Assembly: GCF_030316825.1 (NCBI RefSeq)
Contig: NZ_JASZYU010000001.1
Coordinates: 1,550,001-1,614,000, forward strand
Reading direction: 5' to 3'
Source of the DNA: Variovorax fucosicus
GTDB taxonomy: Bacteria; Pseudomonadota; Gammaproteobacteria; Burkholderiales; Burkholderiaceae_C
Length of the DNA stretch: 64,000 nucleotides
Shown here: positions 42,450 through 50,304 of the stretch, piece by piece
How positions within the stretch are numbered: the first letter of the stretch is position 1
How the letters are laid out: each line of letters starts with the position of its first letter
Translations under genes and position numbers: made by a program
The notes under the pieces: model-generated
The model's database searches: none
Told to the model about the DNA's origin: nothing
Seen by the model: the letters and a program-made list of their open reading frames with translations, nothing else

Positions 42450-42824
42450 TCACCACGCGTCGCGCGGGCCGAGTTGCCCGAGGTGGGTGGCACCGAAGCT
42501 GCTGCCGTACTTGAGACCGTAGCCCAGCAGGCGATCGAAGCCGATGTGGGCCAGCCAGACCAGCCCCAGCGCAAGCGCCACCGGTTGCGCGGCCAGCGCG
42601 CCGAGCGCGATCAGCGCGGCCGGCCCGAAGTAGGAATGCGCGGCGTTGTAGAGCATGGCCCCGGTGCGCGCGCCGGCAAGGTAGCCCAGCAGCGAGACAT
42701 CGGGCACGAGGAACAGCAGCGCGAATGCGCCCCAGCCGGCGCCGACCTGGCCGTACGCGACCAGCGCGCCGACCAGCAGCACCGCGCCTTCGAGGCGCAG
42801 CAGATTGCGCACGCCGCCGCGCAC
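42450..42824 (-). CDS. DUF4260 membrane protein
   Basis: This protein of about 124 residues has the DUF4260 pattern: LLRLEGAVLLVGALVAY, FLVPDVSLLGYLAGARTGAMLYNAAHSY, then GLVWLAHIGFDRLLGYGLKYGSSFGATHLGQLG. It has about four membrane helices and no known function. The start is uncertain: no ATG fits, GTG codons exist at 42812, 42824 and 42941, and none has a clear ribosome site. The 42941 choice would overlap the Spy-like gene. It lies 35 bases before the response regulator start. Confidence 0.7.
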   Translation of the reverse strand: MRGGVRNLLRLEGAVLLVGALVAYGQVGAGWGAFALLFLVPDVSLLGYLAGARTGAMLYNAAHSYFGPAALIALGALAAQPVALALGLVWLAHIGFDRLLGYGLKYGSSFGATHLGQLGPRDAW

Positions 42825-42912
42825 CGCGCCGGGCAGCACCGGAACCACGGTGCTGACGCCCGGCACTCGCTCGGCGCGGCGCCAGCCACGCCCGCCGCTG
42901 ACGCCCGCGGCT

Positions 42913-43377
42913 TCAGCCACGATGGCCCCAACGGCGGCCACGGGCCATGAACTCGCGCACCTTCTGCTGCTGCGACGGGTTCAGGTTGTCGAAGAAGTCG
43001 GCCGCTGCCGCGATGATTTCGGGGCTGCCGGCGCGCACCGCTGCCGTCTTTTCGTCGACCAGTTTGGCGGCGCCAGCCTGGTCGAGTTTGTTGCCGGCGA
43101 ACAGCGACGTGAACTGCGAGCGCGCGCCGCCGGCGCCGCCCGCGTCACGCATCGCCGTGCGCTGCGCCTGCAGCTTTTCGGCGAGCACGGCGAGCTTCTG
43201 CTTCTGCGTGGCGTCGAGGTCGAGCTTGCTGCCGACGCGCTCGACCACCTTGGCACGGAATTCGGCCGAGTCGCCGCTGCCCCAGCCATGGCGCTGGCCC
43301 GCACAGCCGGCAATGCTGCCGACCACGAGCGCGCCGCCGAGGAGGCCGAAAAGGGAACGTTTGATCCAGTGCTTCAT
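42913..43377 (-). CDS. Spy/CpxP-like periplasmic lipoprotein
   Basis: This 154-residue protein has a lipoprotein signal with lipobox (GSIAGC, cysteine about residue 25). The mature part is helical, with two LTxxQ-like repeats (LDATQKQKL and LNPSQQQKV) characteristic of Spy/CpxP-type proteins. Such proteins act as periplasmic chaperones or sensor partners in envelope stress. It stands first in a row with DUF4260, response regulator and kinase on the same strand, which suggests an envelope-stress circuit. Confidence 0.75.
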   Translation of the reverse strand: MKHWIKRSLFGLLGGALVVGSIAGCAGQRHGWGSGDSAEFRAKVVERVGSKLDLDATQKQKLAVLAEKLQAQRTAMRDAGGAGGARSQFTSLFAGNKLDQAGAAKLVDEKTAAVRAGSPEIIAAAADFFDNLNPSQQQKVREFMARGRRWGHRG

Positions 43378-43416
43378 GAGATGTCCTTGAGATGGAATGG
43401 AGGGGAAGGCGGCGCG

Positions 43417-43764
43417 TCAGAGCTTGCTGGTGCGCACGTCGACCGGGTTCTGCATGGTCGAAATGACCTTGCTGTTGACGCGCGAGCTCGAGCTCACGTT
43501 TTGGTCCGGCGCGGCGCTCGCGCGCACGGCCTCGGCCTGAACCGCGGCGCGATCCTGCGAAACGGCCACGGTTTCCGGGCCGCGCGAACCGCGTGTCACG
43601 TTTTGGTCGGGTGCCGAAGCAGCGCGCAGGGCTTCGGCATGCACGGCGTCGCGGCTCATGGCGGAAACGGGCGCCTGCACGCCTGCATAGGTCTCGGCCT
43701 GGACGGCAGAGGTGCCCAGCAGGGCCAGCGCGGAAACGGCGAGGAAGGTGGAGCGGATGTTCAT
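43417..43764 (-). CDS. Small exported protein with an internal repeat (DUF4148-like)
   Basis: This 115-residue protein has a signal peptide (SALALLGTSAVQA) and then two similar units: AVHAEALRAASAPDQNVTRG and AVQAEAVRASAAPDQNVSSS, about 37 residues apart. Small betaproteobacterial exported proteins with a similar VxAEAxRA pattern are usually labelled DUF4148. Function is unknown. It lies 39 bases before the Spy-like gene on the same strand. Confidence 0.6.
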   Translation of the reverse strand: MNIRSTFLAVSALALLGTSAVQAETYAGVQAPVSAMSRDAVHAEALRAASAPDQNVTRGSRGPETVAVSQDRAAVQAEAVRASAAPDQNVSSSSRVNSKVISTMQNPVDVRTSKL

Positions 43765-43932
43765 GATCGAGGCCTTTCAGGGAGTGCTTGTTGAAGGAGC
43801 CTCGATGGTGCGAGCAGCGTCGCGCCGCGTCTTTTCAGCGCGGTCTCGTAATGTTTCGTTTGATGTCAACGCCGTTGCTCAACGGCGCCTGCGCCCGCAA
43901 AACGGCGCTGCAGGCCGATCGGGCCCGGAACC

Positions 43933-45729
43933 TCAGCGCGCCAGCAGCACCGCCGGGTCGTCGGCCTCGAGCACCTGTTGCGCCCACGGCACCAGCTTGT
44001 TGGTGTCGGCGCGCAGTACCTCCTGCTTGACCGTGAGGATCTGCGAGGGGTGCATCGAGAAGCTGCGCAGGCCCATGCCGAGCAGCAGTCGCGTGAACTG
44101 GGGGTCGCCCGCCATTTCGCCGCAGACGCTGACGCCCTTGCCCTGGCGACGGCATTCCGCAATGGTGTCGGCCACCAGGCGCAGCACGGCCGGATGCGCC
44201 GGGTCGTAGAGATGCGCCACCGCTTCGTCGGCCCGGTCGATTGCCAGCGTGTACTGGATCAGGTCGTTGGTGCCGATCGAGAGAAAGTCGAAGTACTTCA
44301 GGAAGGTCTTGAGCGTGAGCGCCGCGGCCGGGATCTCGATCATGGCGCCAAGCTTCACGTGGCCGTACACCACGCCGCGGTTGTCGAGCTCGGCGCGGGC
44401 AAAGTCGATCAGCGACAGCGTCTGGCGGATCTCGCTGGCGTGCGCGAGCATCGGAATCAGCAGGTGGATCTCGCCGTGCGCCGCGGCGCGCAGGATGGCG
44501 CGCAGTTGCGTCAGGAACATGGCCGGGTCGGCCAGGCTCCAGCGGATCGCGCGCAGGCCGAGCGCCGGGTTCAGGTGCTCCTGCTTGCTGGCCGACTTGC
44601 CGTCGAGCGGCTTGTCGGCGCCGACGTCGATGGTACGGATGGTGACCGGCATGCCCTGCATGCCCTCGACCGCGCGCTTGTAGGCCTGGTACTGCTCTTC
44701 CTCGTCGGGCAGGCGCGAGAGGCGCTGCGACTCGCGGCCCATGAACAGGAACTCGCTGCGGAACAGGCCCACGCCCACGGCGCCGGCCTTGACCGCGTTG
44801 AGCGTGTCTTCCGGCATCTCGATGTTGGCCAGCAGGTCGACGCGCTCGCCATCGAGGGTGACGGCCGGCTTGTGGCGCAGGCGCGAGAGCCGGCCGCGTT
44901 CGAGGTCGCCCTGGCGCTGCTTGAAGCCGTACTCGGCCAGGATGATCGGCGACGGGTCGACGATCACCACGCCGGCATCGCCGTCGATGATGACCCAGTC
45001 GTCCTGGCGCACCAGCTGGCTCGCGCTGCGCGCGCCGACCACGGCCGGAATGTCCATGCTGCGCGCGACGATCGCGGTGTGCGAGGTGCGGCCGCCCACG
45101 TCGGTGACGAAGCCGGCGAACACGCTCTTCTTGAACTGCAGCATGTCGGCCGGCGACAGGTCGTGCGCAATCAGCACCAGCGGCACGTCGATGCCGTCGC
45201 TGACGGTCACGTCTTCGTCGTCCTCCGCCTCGGCCGCGCGCTTGCGGCGCGGCGGCTTCGGTGCCAGCACGGCGGCGGTGCCCTTCATGCGGTGCAGCAG
45301 GCGCTCGACCACCTGCTCGAGGTCGGCCTTGCGCTCGCGCAGGTACTCGTCCTCCATCTCGTCGAACTGGCGCGCGATGATTTCGAGCTGCGTGGTCAGC
45401 GCCCATTCGGCGTTGTAGAGGCGTTCGGTGATCCAGTGCTTGACGCCTTCGGACAGGGCCTCGTCCTGCAGCAGCATCTGGTGCACCTCGAGCAGCGCCG
45501 AGAGCTCGTGCGGCGCGTCTTTCGGGCCCATGAGGGCCACGCTGGCCTGCAGCTTGACGAGCTCTTCGGCCACCGCATTGCGCGCACTGCGCACGCGGCC
45601 GATCTCGGTGTCGATCTCTTCGGGCTTGATGAAGTAGTGGGCAACGTCGATGCGGCTCGACACCACCAGCACGGCGCGTCCGATCGCGATGCCACGGGCA
45701 ACCGGAAGGCCGTGGACTGCGAAGGTCAT
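43933..45729 (-). CDS. ptsI: PTS enzyme I
   Basis: This 598-residue phosphotransferase takes phosphate from phosphoenolpyruvate and passes it to HPr. The active-site histidine is H217 in VGGRTSHTAIVARSMDIPAVVG, and the C-terminal PEP-binding barrel includes FLSIGTNDLIQYTLAIDR and SVCGEMAGD. A charged stretch of about 20 residues (RRKRAAEAEDDEDV and nearby) is inserted in the N-terminal domain before the swivelling phosphohistidine domain, and makes it slightly longer than the enteric enzyme. It is the last gene of the EIIA-HPr-EI set, after repeat copy D. Confidence 0.95.
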   Translation of the reverse strand: MTFAVHGLPVARGIAIGRAVLVVSSRIDVAHYFIKPEEIDTEIGRVRSARNAVAEELVKLQASVALMGPKDAPHELSALLEVHQMLLQDEALSEGVKHWITERLYNAEWALTTQLEIIARQFDEMEDEYLRERKADLEQVVERLLHRMKGTAAVLAPKPPRRKRAAEAEDDEDVTVSDGIDVPLVLIAHDLSPADMLQFKKSVFAGFVTDVGGRTSHTAIVARSMDIPAVVGARSASQLVRQDDWVIIDGDAGVVIVDPSPIILAEYGFKQRQGDLERGRLSRLRHKPAVTLDGERVDLLANIEMPEDTLNAVKAGAVGVGLFRSEFLFMGRESQRLSRLPDEEEQYQAYKRAVEGMQGMPVTIRTIDVGADKPLDGKSASKQEHLNPALGLRAIRWSLADPAMFLTQLRAILRAAAHGEIHLLIPMLAHASEIRQTLSLIDFARAELDNRGVVYGHVKLGAMIEIPAAALTLKTFLKYFDFLSIGTNDLIQYTLAIDRADEAVAHLYDPAHPAVLRLVADTIAECRRQGKGVSVCGEMAGDPQFTRLLLGMGLRSFSMHPSQILTVKQEVLRADTNKLVPWAQQVLEADDPAVLLAR

Positions 45730-45814
45730 GCCAGGCCGGCGCCGGGCCGCCCCAAGCCGGCCGCACCCCCTCGGGGGGCAGCGACGACACGAAGTGCGCA
45801 GCGTGGGGGCATGT
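45730..45814 (-). repeat. 3'-UTR multi-hairpin repeat, copy D (diverged)
   Basis: The whole ptsH-ptsI gap is made of this element. On the minus strand it begins three bases after the ptsH stop with GCCCCCACGCTGCGCACTTC and keeps the CACTTCGTGTCG block, a CCCCC/GGGGG hairpin and a GGCCGGC-rich end, but is shorter and less similar than copies A-C. It runs straight into the ptsI start codon. Confidence 0.65.
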
Positions 45815-46084
45815 TCATTCGCCTTCGCCGAACTTGTCGTTGATCAGGTCGACCACCGCGTCCATGGCTTCCTGTTCCTGGTCGCCGCTGATTTCGATGT
45901 CGATCGTGACGCCGATGCCGGCGGCCAGCATCATCACGCCCATGATGCTCTTGGCATTGACGCGGCGGTCGCCGCGCGCCAGGTACACGTCGCATGGAAA
46001 ACTGCCAGCCAGCTTGGTGAGCTTGGCCGAAGCACGGGCATGCAGCCCGAGCTTATTGCTGATGGTCACGGAGTTCTTGATCAC
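45815..46084 (-). CDS. ptsH: Phosphocarrier protein HPr
   Basis: This 89-residue protein has the active-site H15 in KLGLHARASAKLTK and a serine at position 46 in NAKSIMGVMMLAAG, the site used by HPr kinase/phosphorylase in organisms that have it. The start is a GTG at 46084; the longer frame upstream lies in the EIIA gene. It overlaps the EIIA gene by 32 bases. Confidence 0.95.
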   Translation of the reverse strand: MIKNSVTISNKLGLHARASAKLTKLAGSFPCDVYLARGDRRVNAKSIMGVMMLAAGIGVTIDIEISGDQEQEAMDAVVDLINDKFGEGE

Positions 46085-46508
46085 TGAGTTTTCTTCGGGC
46101 CTGGTTCTGGGGTGCCGCAACGGCAACCTGCATGACACCCGCAGTGCCACCGGTGACCGCGCGCTGCACGAGCGCCTCGAGCGGTTCGTGCCGGTAGGTC
46201 ACGGCGCGCAGCAGCATCGGCAGGTTGACACCGGCCACGAGCCGCGAGCGGGCGCCGTCGACCAGCTTCTGCGCCACGTTGCAAGGCGTGGCACCGAACA
46301 CATCGGCCAGCACCAGCACCTGGGAGCGCGGCGTGCGGTATTGCTGCTGCAGCGTGATGCGCGCCGCCGCCAGCGTCTCTTCGGGCGAGACATTGGGCAA
46401 CACGTCGAGCGCCACGATGGAGTTCTCGCAATCGGGGAACACGTGCAGCGCGCACTGCCTCAGCGCCTGGGCCAGTGGCGAGTGGGCGATGATGAAAATG
46501 CTGTTCAT
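46053..46508 (-). CDS. PTS EIIA component, mannose family
   Basis: This 151-residue protein has the EIIA-Man fold, with the phospho-histidine H9 in IFIIAHSPLAQALRQC and the segment VLVLADVFGATPCNVAQKL. No EIIB, EIIC or EIID genes are nearby. A lone mannose-type EIIA with HPr and EI is a known betaproteobacterial arrangement, thought to serve regulation rather than sugar uptake. The C-terminal tail after residue 130 is Gln/Arg-rich and extends beyond the usual domain. Confidence 0.9.
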   Translation of the reverse strand: MNSIFIIAHSPLAQALRQCALHVFPDCENSIVALDVLPNVSPEETLAAARITLQQQYRTPRSQVLVLADVFGATPCNVAQKLVDGARSRLVAGVNLPMLLRAVTYRHEPLEALVQRAVTGGTAGVMQVAVAAPQNQARRKLSDQELRDHQQ

Positions 46509-46553
46509 GCGGTGTCGGAGGTCGGTCGCTGATTATGCGGGGGTTGTGCGATC

Positions 46554-47117
46554 TCACGGCAGGCGCAGCCCGTCGAAGAAAGTCCCCGTGGCGTCTGCGG
46601 CCGACGGCTTGCCGAGCACCGTGGCCTGGTAGATCGCGACGCTACCGTCGCGCTGCGCATGCGCAAACCAGCGCACGCGGGCCTCGGTCGGCTTGCCGTC
46701 GGGCCCCGCGCCCCGCGCCTCGATCTGCCAGGGCGCCGGCGAGGCGGCGGCGCGCACCACGCTGACCGGCCCCTCCTGGATCTGGCCTCCGGTTGCGGCC
46801 TGCCACTGGGCGCGCGTGCCGGCGCGCCAGGCGGCCAGCCAGGCCTCGGCCTGGGCCACGTTGTCGGCGCGGGCATGGGCCACCGCAAAAGTGGCGCCGC
46901 CGGCTTCGCAGCCGGCCATCTGGACGCTCACCGTCTCGCTGCCGAGCGGAATCCGGCGCTCGGCGCGGTCGGGCTTGCAGGGCATCAGCGCCTTCAGCTC
47001 GGCATTGGTTGCCGCAACGTCCCGCCAGTTGAAAGTGGGGCTGCAGGCGAACGCCAGCAGGAGCATCGGCGCGGCCAGCAGCCAAAAGCCGGCGGAACTA
47101 AAATCGCGACGCTCCAT
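46554..47117 (-). CDS. Hypothetical exported protein upstream of the PTS genes
   Basis: This 187-residue protein has a hydrophobic N-terminus (FWLLAAPMLLLAFAC) that could be a signal peptide or an atypical lipoprotein signal (AFAC is a poor lipobox). The mature part begins SPTFNWRDV and has three further cysteine-containing or Trp-rich segments; no family is recognised. It precedes EIIA by 45 bases on the same strand. Its ATG lies only 14 bases from the divergent thioredoxin-like gene; an internal Met at codon 18 is possible. Confidence 0.65.
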   Translation of the reverse strand: MERRDFSSAGFWLLAAPMLLLAFACSPTFNWRDVAATNAELKALMPCKPDRAERRIPLGSETVSVQMAGCEAGGATFAVAHARADNVAQAEAWLAAWRAGTRAQWQAATGGQIQEGPVSVVRAAASPAPWQIEARGAGPDGKPTEARVRWFAHAQRDGSVAIYQATVLGKPSAADATGTFFDGLRLP

Positions 47118-47131
47118 CTGTCAGACACCCC

Positions 47132-47629
47132 ATGAAAAAAGCCCTCTATGTTGCCGCAACCGCGATCGCCCTGGCGGCCGGCGTGGGCGTGTACCTGAAT
47201 TCGGGCGCCACGGAGGCTCCAGCCTCCACCTTCGTGCTGCTCGATGGCAGCCAGAAGAGCACCAACGACCTGAAGGGCAAGGTCACGCTGGTCAACTTCT
47301 GGGCCACCAGCTGCGTCACCTGCGTCGGCGAGATGCCGAAGGTGATCGCCACGTACGACAAGTACAAGAGCAAGGGCTACGACACGCTGGCCGTGGCCAT
47401 GAGCTACGACCCGCCGAGCTACGTGGTGAACTTTGCCGAGACGCGCAAGCTGCCGTTCAAGGTGGCGATCGACAACACCGGCGCGGTGGCCAAGGCCTGG
47501 GGCGACGTGCAGCTCACGCCGACCACCTATCTGGTCAACAAGCGCGGCGAGATCGTCAAGCGGTACGTGGGCGAGCCCGATTTCGCCGAGCTGCACCAGC
47601 TGATCGAAAAGCTTCTGACCGAGGTCTGA
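47132..47629 (+). CDS. TlpA-family periplasmic thioredoxin-like protein
   Basis: This 165-residue protein has an N-terminal membrane anchor or signal (KKALYVAATAIALAAGVGVYL), then a TlpA/ResA-type thioredoxin fold with active site WATSCVTC (C61, C64) and cis-proline LTPTTYLVN. Such proteins act in the periplasm in cytochrome c assembly or as thiol reductants. The active-site pair CVTC is less common than CxPC. A cytochrome c gene follows downstream on the opposite strand. Confidence 0.88.
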   Translation: MKKALYVAATAIALAAGVGVYLNSGATEAPASTFVLLDGSQKSTNDLKGKVTLVNFWATSCVTCVGEMPKVIATYDKYKSKGYDTLAVAMSYDPPSYVVNFAETRKLPFKVAIDNTGAVAKAWGDVQLTPTTYLVNKRGEIVKRYVGEPDFAELHQLIEKLLTEV

Positions 47630-47710
47630 CCGGCTGCAACTTGCAAGCCGGATCGACCTGCAGCGCCCGCCAGGCGGGCGCAAGCAGCTATCAACTTCGT
47701 AGCAAAACGC

Positions 47711-48160
47711 CTACTCGCGGCGGAAGCTGTCGTGGCACGATTTGCAGGTACCTCCGACCGACCCGACCGCCGCCTTCAGCGCCTCCAGGTTGCCGGTCTT
47801 GGCGGTGGCCAGCAGCTTGGCGGTTTCGGCGACCAGCTTGTCGCTGTGTTCCTTGAACTTGGCCGGCTCTTTCCAGATTTCGGCCTTTGCCTTGCCGCCC
47901 TCCGTGCCCGGCCCATAGGCGCCGCTCCACGGCAATTGCGACACCATGGCCACGACTTCCGCGTTGGCGACAGCGCTGGCCTGGTCGTAGGGCACGCGTC
48001 CGTTGGCCATGGCGGCGATGCGCCCGAAATGCTGGCTCTGCATGAACATCGCGCTCTGGCGGTACTTGACCGCGTCTTCGGGTTTGGCGAACTGAGCAGC
48101 AGCGGATGTCGACAGCGCGGCGCAGGCCGCAGCGAAGGCGAACAGGGCAAGACGGTTCAT
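47711..48160 (-). CDS. Cytochrome c' (class II)
   Basis: This 149-residue protein has a signal peptide (ALFAFAAACAALSTSAAA) and a C-terminal heme site CKSCH (residues 139-143) in GGTCKSCHDSFRRE. A C-terminal heme motif after a four-helix bundle is diagnostic of class II cytochromes c, which bind NO or CO in many bacteria and shuttle electrons in a few. It is divergent from a cytochrome b561 gene, and the two may act together. Confidence 0.92.
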   Translation of the reverse strand: MNRLALFAFAAACAALSTSAAAQFAKPEDAVKYRQSAMFMQSQHFGRIAAMANGRVPYDQASAVANAEVVAMVSQLPWSGAYGPGTEGGKAKAEIWKEPAKFKEHSDKLVAETAKLLATAKTGNLEALKAAVGSVGGTCKSCHDSFRRE

Positions 48161-48313
48161 CGTGAGTGTTCCTCGAGGTGGGGCAGCGCTTCGAAACGGC
48201 GCTGCGCGTCAGTGTGAGGGGGCATCCCCCGGCCGTCGCATAGCAACAACCCGCAGACACCCCCGGCCCGACTTTGCTAATCTGCGTGTTCCGCAGCCCG
48301 CCCCACCCCTCCG

Positions 48314-49027
48314 ATGAGCGCTTCGTTCGAGCCGACCACCCACCGCGCCGCGCTGGGAGACGAGCTTGCGCGTCCGGCCCGGATCTGGGATCTGCCGACA
48401 CGGCTGTTTCACTGGGCGCTGGCGTTGGCGGTGATCTGCCTGCTCGTCACCGGCTTGGGGGGCGTCATGGAATGGCACTTCCGGTTCGGCTATGCGGTGC
48501 TGGCGCTGCTGCTGTTCCGGCTGGTGTGGGGCTTCGTCGGCGGGCGCTGGTCACGCTTTGCGGCCTTCATCTATTCGCCGCGCTCGGTGCTCGCCTACCT
48601 GGCTGGCCGGGCCCATCCCGACCATCTGATCGGCCATACCCCACTCGGCGCGTTTTCGGTGTTCGCGTTGCTCGGCATCCTGGCGTTGCAGGTCGCGAGC
48701 GGCCTCGTCGCGGACGACGAGATCTCGGCGTCCGGGCCGCTGACGCGCTTCGTTTCCAACGCCACGGTGAGCCTCGCCAGCGGCTGGCACACGCGGTATG
48801 GCAAGTGGATCGTGATCGGGCTGGTCAGCCTGCATGTGCTGGCGATCCTGTTCTACGTGCTGGTGAAGCGCGATCACCTGATTCGGCCCATGTTTTCCGG
48901 CGACAAGCTGCTGAGCGGCGGTCGCATCGCCGAGAGCCGCGACAACATGGCGACACGGCTGATGGCGCTGTTGATCTTCGCCCTGTGCGCCGGCTTCGCA
49001 GCCTGGATTGCATCGTTGCGCGCATGA
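48314..49027 (+). CDS. Cytochrome b561-type membrane protein
   Basis: This 237-residue protein has four to five helices. The PARIWDLPTRLFHWALALAV opening and GWHTRYGKWIVIGLVSLHVLAI later supply the heme-ligand histidines of the bacterial cytochrome b561 / Ni-Fe hydrogenase b-subunit family. It probably passes electrons to or from a periplasmic c-type cytochrome, such as the divergent cytochrome c'. The stop overlaps the GNAT gene start in an ATGA. Confidence 0.88.
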   Translation: MSASFEPTTHRAALGDELARPARIWDLPTRLFHWALALAVICLLVTGLGGVMEWHFRFGYAVLALLLFRLVWGFVGGRWSRFAAFIYSPRSVLAYLAGRAHPDHLIGHTPLGAFSVFALLGILALQVASGLVADDEISASGPLTRFVSNATVSLASGWHTRYGKWIVIGLVSLHVLAILFYVLVKRDHLIRPMFSGDKLLSGGRIAESRDNMATRLMALLIFALCAGFAAWIASLRA

Positions 49028-49611
49028 GCTACTCCGTATCGCGCCCCCTGCCGCTGGCCGACACGCCCGAGATCGTGCTGCTGACGCCCGACGAGCCGCA
49101 CGAACTCGAGGCTGCGCGCACGGTGTTCCGCGACTATGCCGAAGCACTGGACGTCGACCTGTGCTTTCAGAATTTCGAAGAGGAGCTGGCAGGGCTGCCG
49201 GGCGACTACGCCGAGCCGCGCGGCTTCCTGCTGCTGGCGCTGGTCGATGCGACCGACGCCAACGTGCAACAAGCCACCGGCGCGCCGCTGCTCACACGAG
49301 GTGACGGCCGGCCGGCGCATGTGGCGGGCTGCGGTGCGCTGCGCCCGCTCGATACCGCCGACTACCCCAACGCGGCGGAAATGAAACGGCTCTACGTGCG
49401 GCCGGGTTTTCGCGGACTCGGACTGGGCCGCCAGATCGCCGAGGCGCTGCTCGATGCAGCCCGCAGCGCGGGCTACGGCTGCGTGCTGCTCGACACGCTC
49501 GACGACATGGAATCGGCGCGTGCGCTCTATGAAGACCTGGGTTTCGAGGAAGTGCCGCCCTACTATCACAACCCGATTGCCGGGGCGCACTACCTCAAGG
49601 TGGAGCTATAG
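49024..49611 (+). CDS. GNAT-family acetyltransferase
   Basis: This 195-residue protein has the acetyl-CoA-binding motif VRPGFRGLGLGRQIAEALL and the downstream LLDTLDDMESARALYEDLGF segment, both standard for GNAT enzymes. The substrate is unknown. It is translated together with cytochrome b561 through an ATGA overlap, although no link in function is evident. The stop codon runs directly into repeat copy E. Confidence 0.87.
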   Translation: MSYSVSRPLPLADTPEIVLLTPDEPHELEAARTVFRDYAEALDVDLCFQNFEEELAGLPGDYAEPRGFLLLALVDATDANVQQATGAPLLTRGDGRPAHVAGCGALRPLDTADYPNAAEMKRLYVRPGFRGLGLGRQIAEALLDAARSAGYGCVLLDTLDDMESARALYEDLGFEEVPPYYHNPIAGAHYLKVEL

Positions 49612-49710
49612 CTCGCCCCCCAGGCTGCGCGCACTTCGTGTCGCTTCGCCTACCCCCGCCCGGGGGCGGCGCCGACGGCCCGGCAAAGCCGGATCCGTGG
49701 CACCTCGCGA
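49611..49710 (+). repeat. 3'-UTR multi-hairpin repeat, copy E
   Basis: The element begins at the last base of the GNAT stop codon (TAGCTCGCCCCCAGG) and reads in the plus direction, which is the orientation of the upstream gene. GCTCGCCCCCAGGCTGCGCG and CACTTCGTGTCGCTTCGCC match copies A-C; the 3' third is diverged (ACCCCCGCCCGGGGGCGG hairpin, then GGCCCGGCAAAGCCGG). Confidence 0.75.
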
Positions 49711-49723
49711 AAGAATTCTTGGA

Positions 49724-50230
49724 TCAGCCCCGCGCTTGGGCCAGCAGGGTGTCGGCGTCGCTGACCTCGAATTTGCCGGGCGCTTCGACATTGAGCGAGG
49801 CGACCTTGCCGTCTTTCACCAGCATCGAATAGCGATTGCTGCGCAGGCCCATGCCGCGGCCCGTGAGGTCGAGCGTCAGGCCGGTGGCCTTGGCGAAGTC
49901 GGCGCTGCCGTCGGCCAGCATGCGCACCTTGGCGCCGGTCTTCTGGTCACGCGCCCAGGCGCCCATGACGAAAGCGTCGTTCACGCTGACGCACCAGATC
50001 TCGTCGACGCCGGCCGCCTTGAAGTCGTCGAAGTGCTGCACATAGCCCGGGACATGCTTGGCCGAGCAGGTCGGCGTGAAGGCACCGGGCAATGCGAACA
50101 GTGCGATGGTCTTGCCGGCCGAAGCCTTGGCCACATCGACCGGGTTCGGGCCGATGCTGCAAGCCTCGCCTTCAACCTCCGAGTACTCCTGCAGGGTGGC
50201 CGCTGGAAGGGTGTCGCCGACTTTGATCAT
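49724..50230 (-). CDS. Peroxiredoxin (Prx5 type)
   Basis: This 168-residue thiol peroxidase has the peroxidatic cysteine C55 in ALPGAFTPTCSAKHVPGY, the signature of the Prx5 subfamily. It reduces hydrogen peroxide or organic peroxides. The ATG at 50230 gives MIKVGDTLPAATL, as in homologues. It lies downstream of the S10 operon, with the terminator at 50256-50280 between them, and may rely on its own weak promoter or on read-through. Confidence 0.93.
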   Translation of the reverse strand: MIKVGDTLPAATLQEYSEVEGEACSIGPNPVDVAKASAGKTIALFALPGAFTPTCSAKHVPGYVQHFDDFKAAGVDEIWCVSVNDAFVMGAWARDQKTGAKVRMLADGSADFAKATGLTLDLTGRGMGLRSNRYSMLVKDGKVASLNVEAPGKFEVSDADTLLAQARG

Positions 50231-50255
50231 GATGAAAGATGCTCCAGAAAAAGAA

Positions 50256-50280
50256 AAACGGCCCACATTGTGGGCCGTTT
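50256..50280 (-). terminator. Rho-independent terminator after rpsQ
   Basis: A perfect 12-bp inverted repeat AAACGGCCCACA / TGTGGGCCGTTT with a one-base centre is followed on the minus strand by TTTTTCTTTTT. It closes the S10 operon 24 bases after rpsQ. The stem is symmetric but has no T run in the plus direction. Confidence 0.88.
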
Positions 50281-50304
50281 CGGCGTGGGCTGCGGGCCCG
50301 GGGT

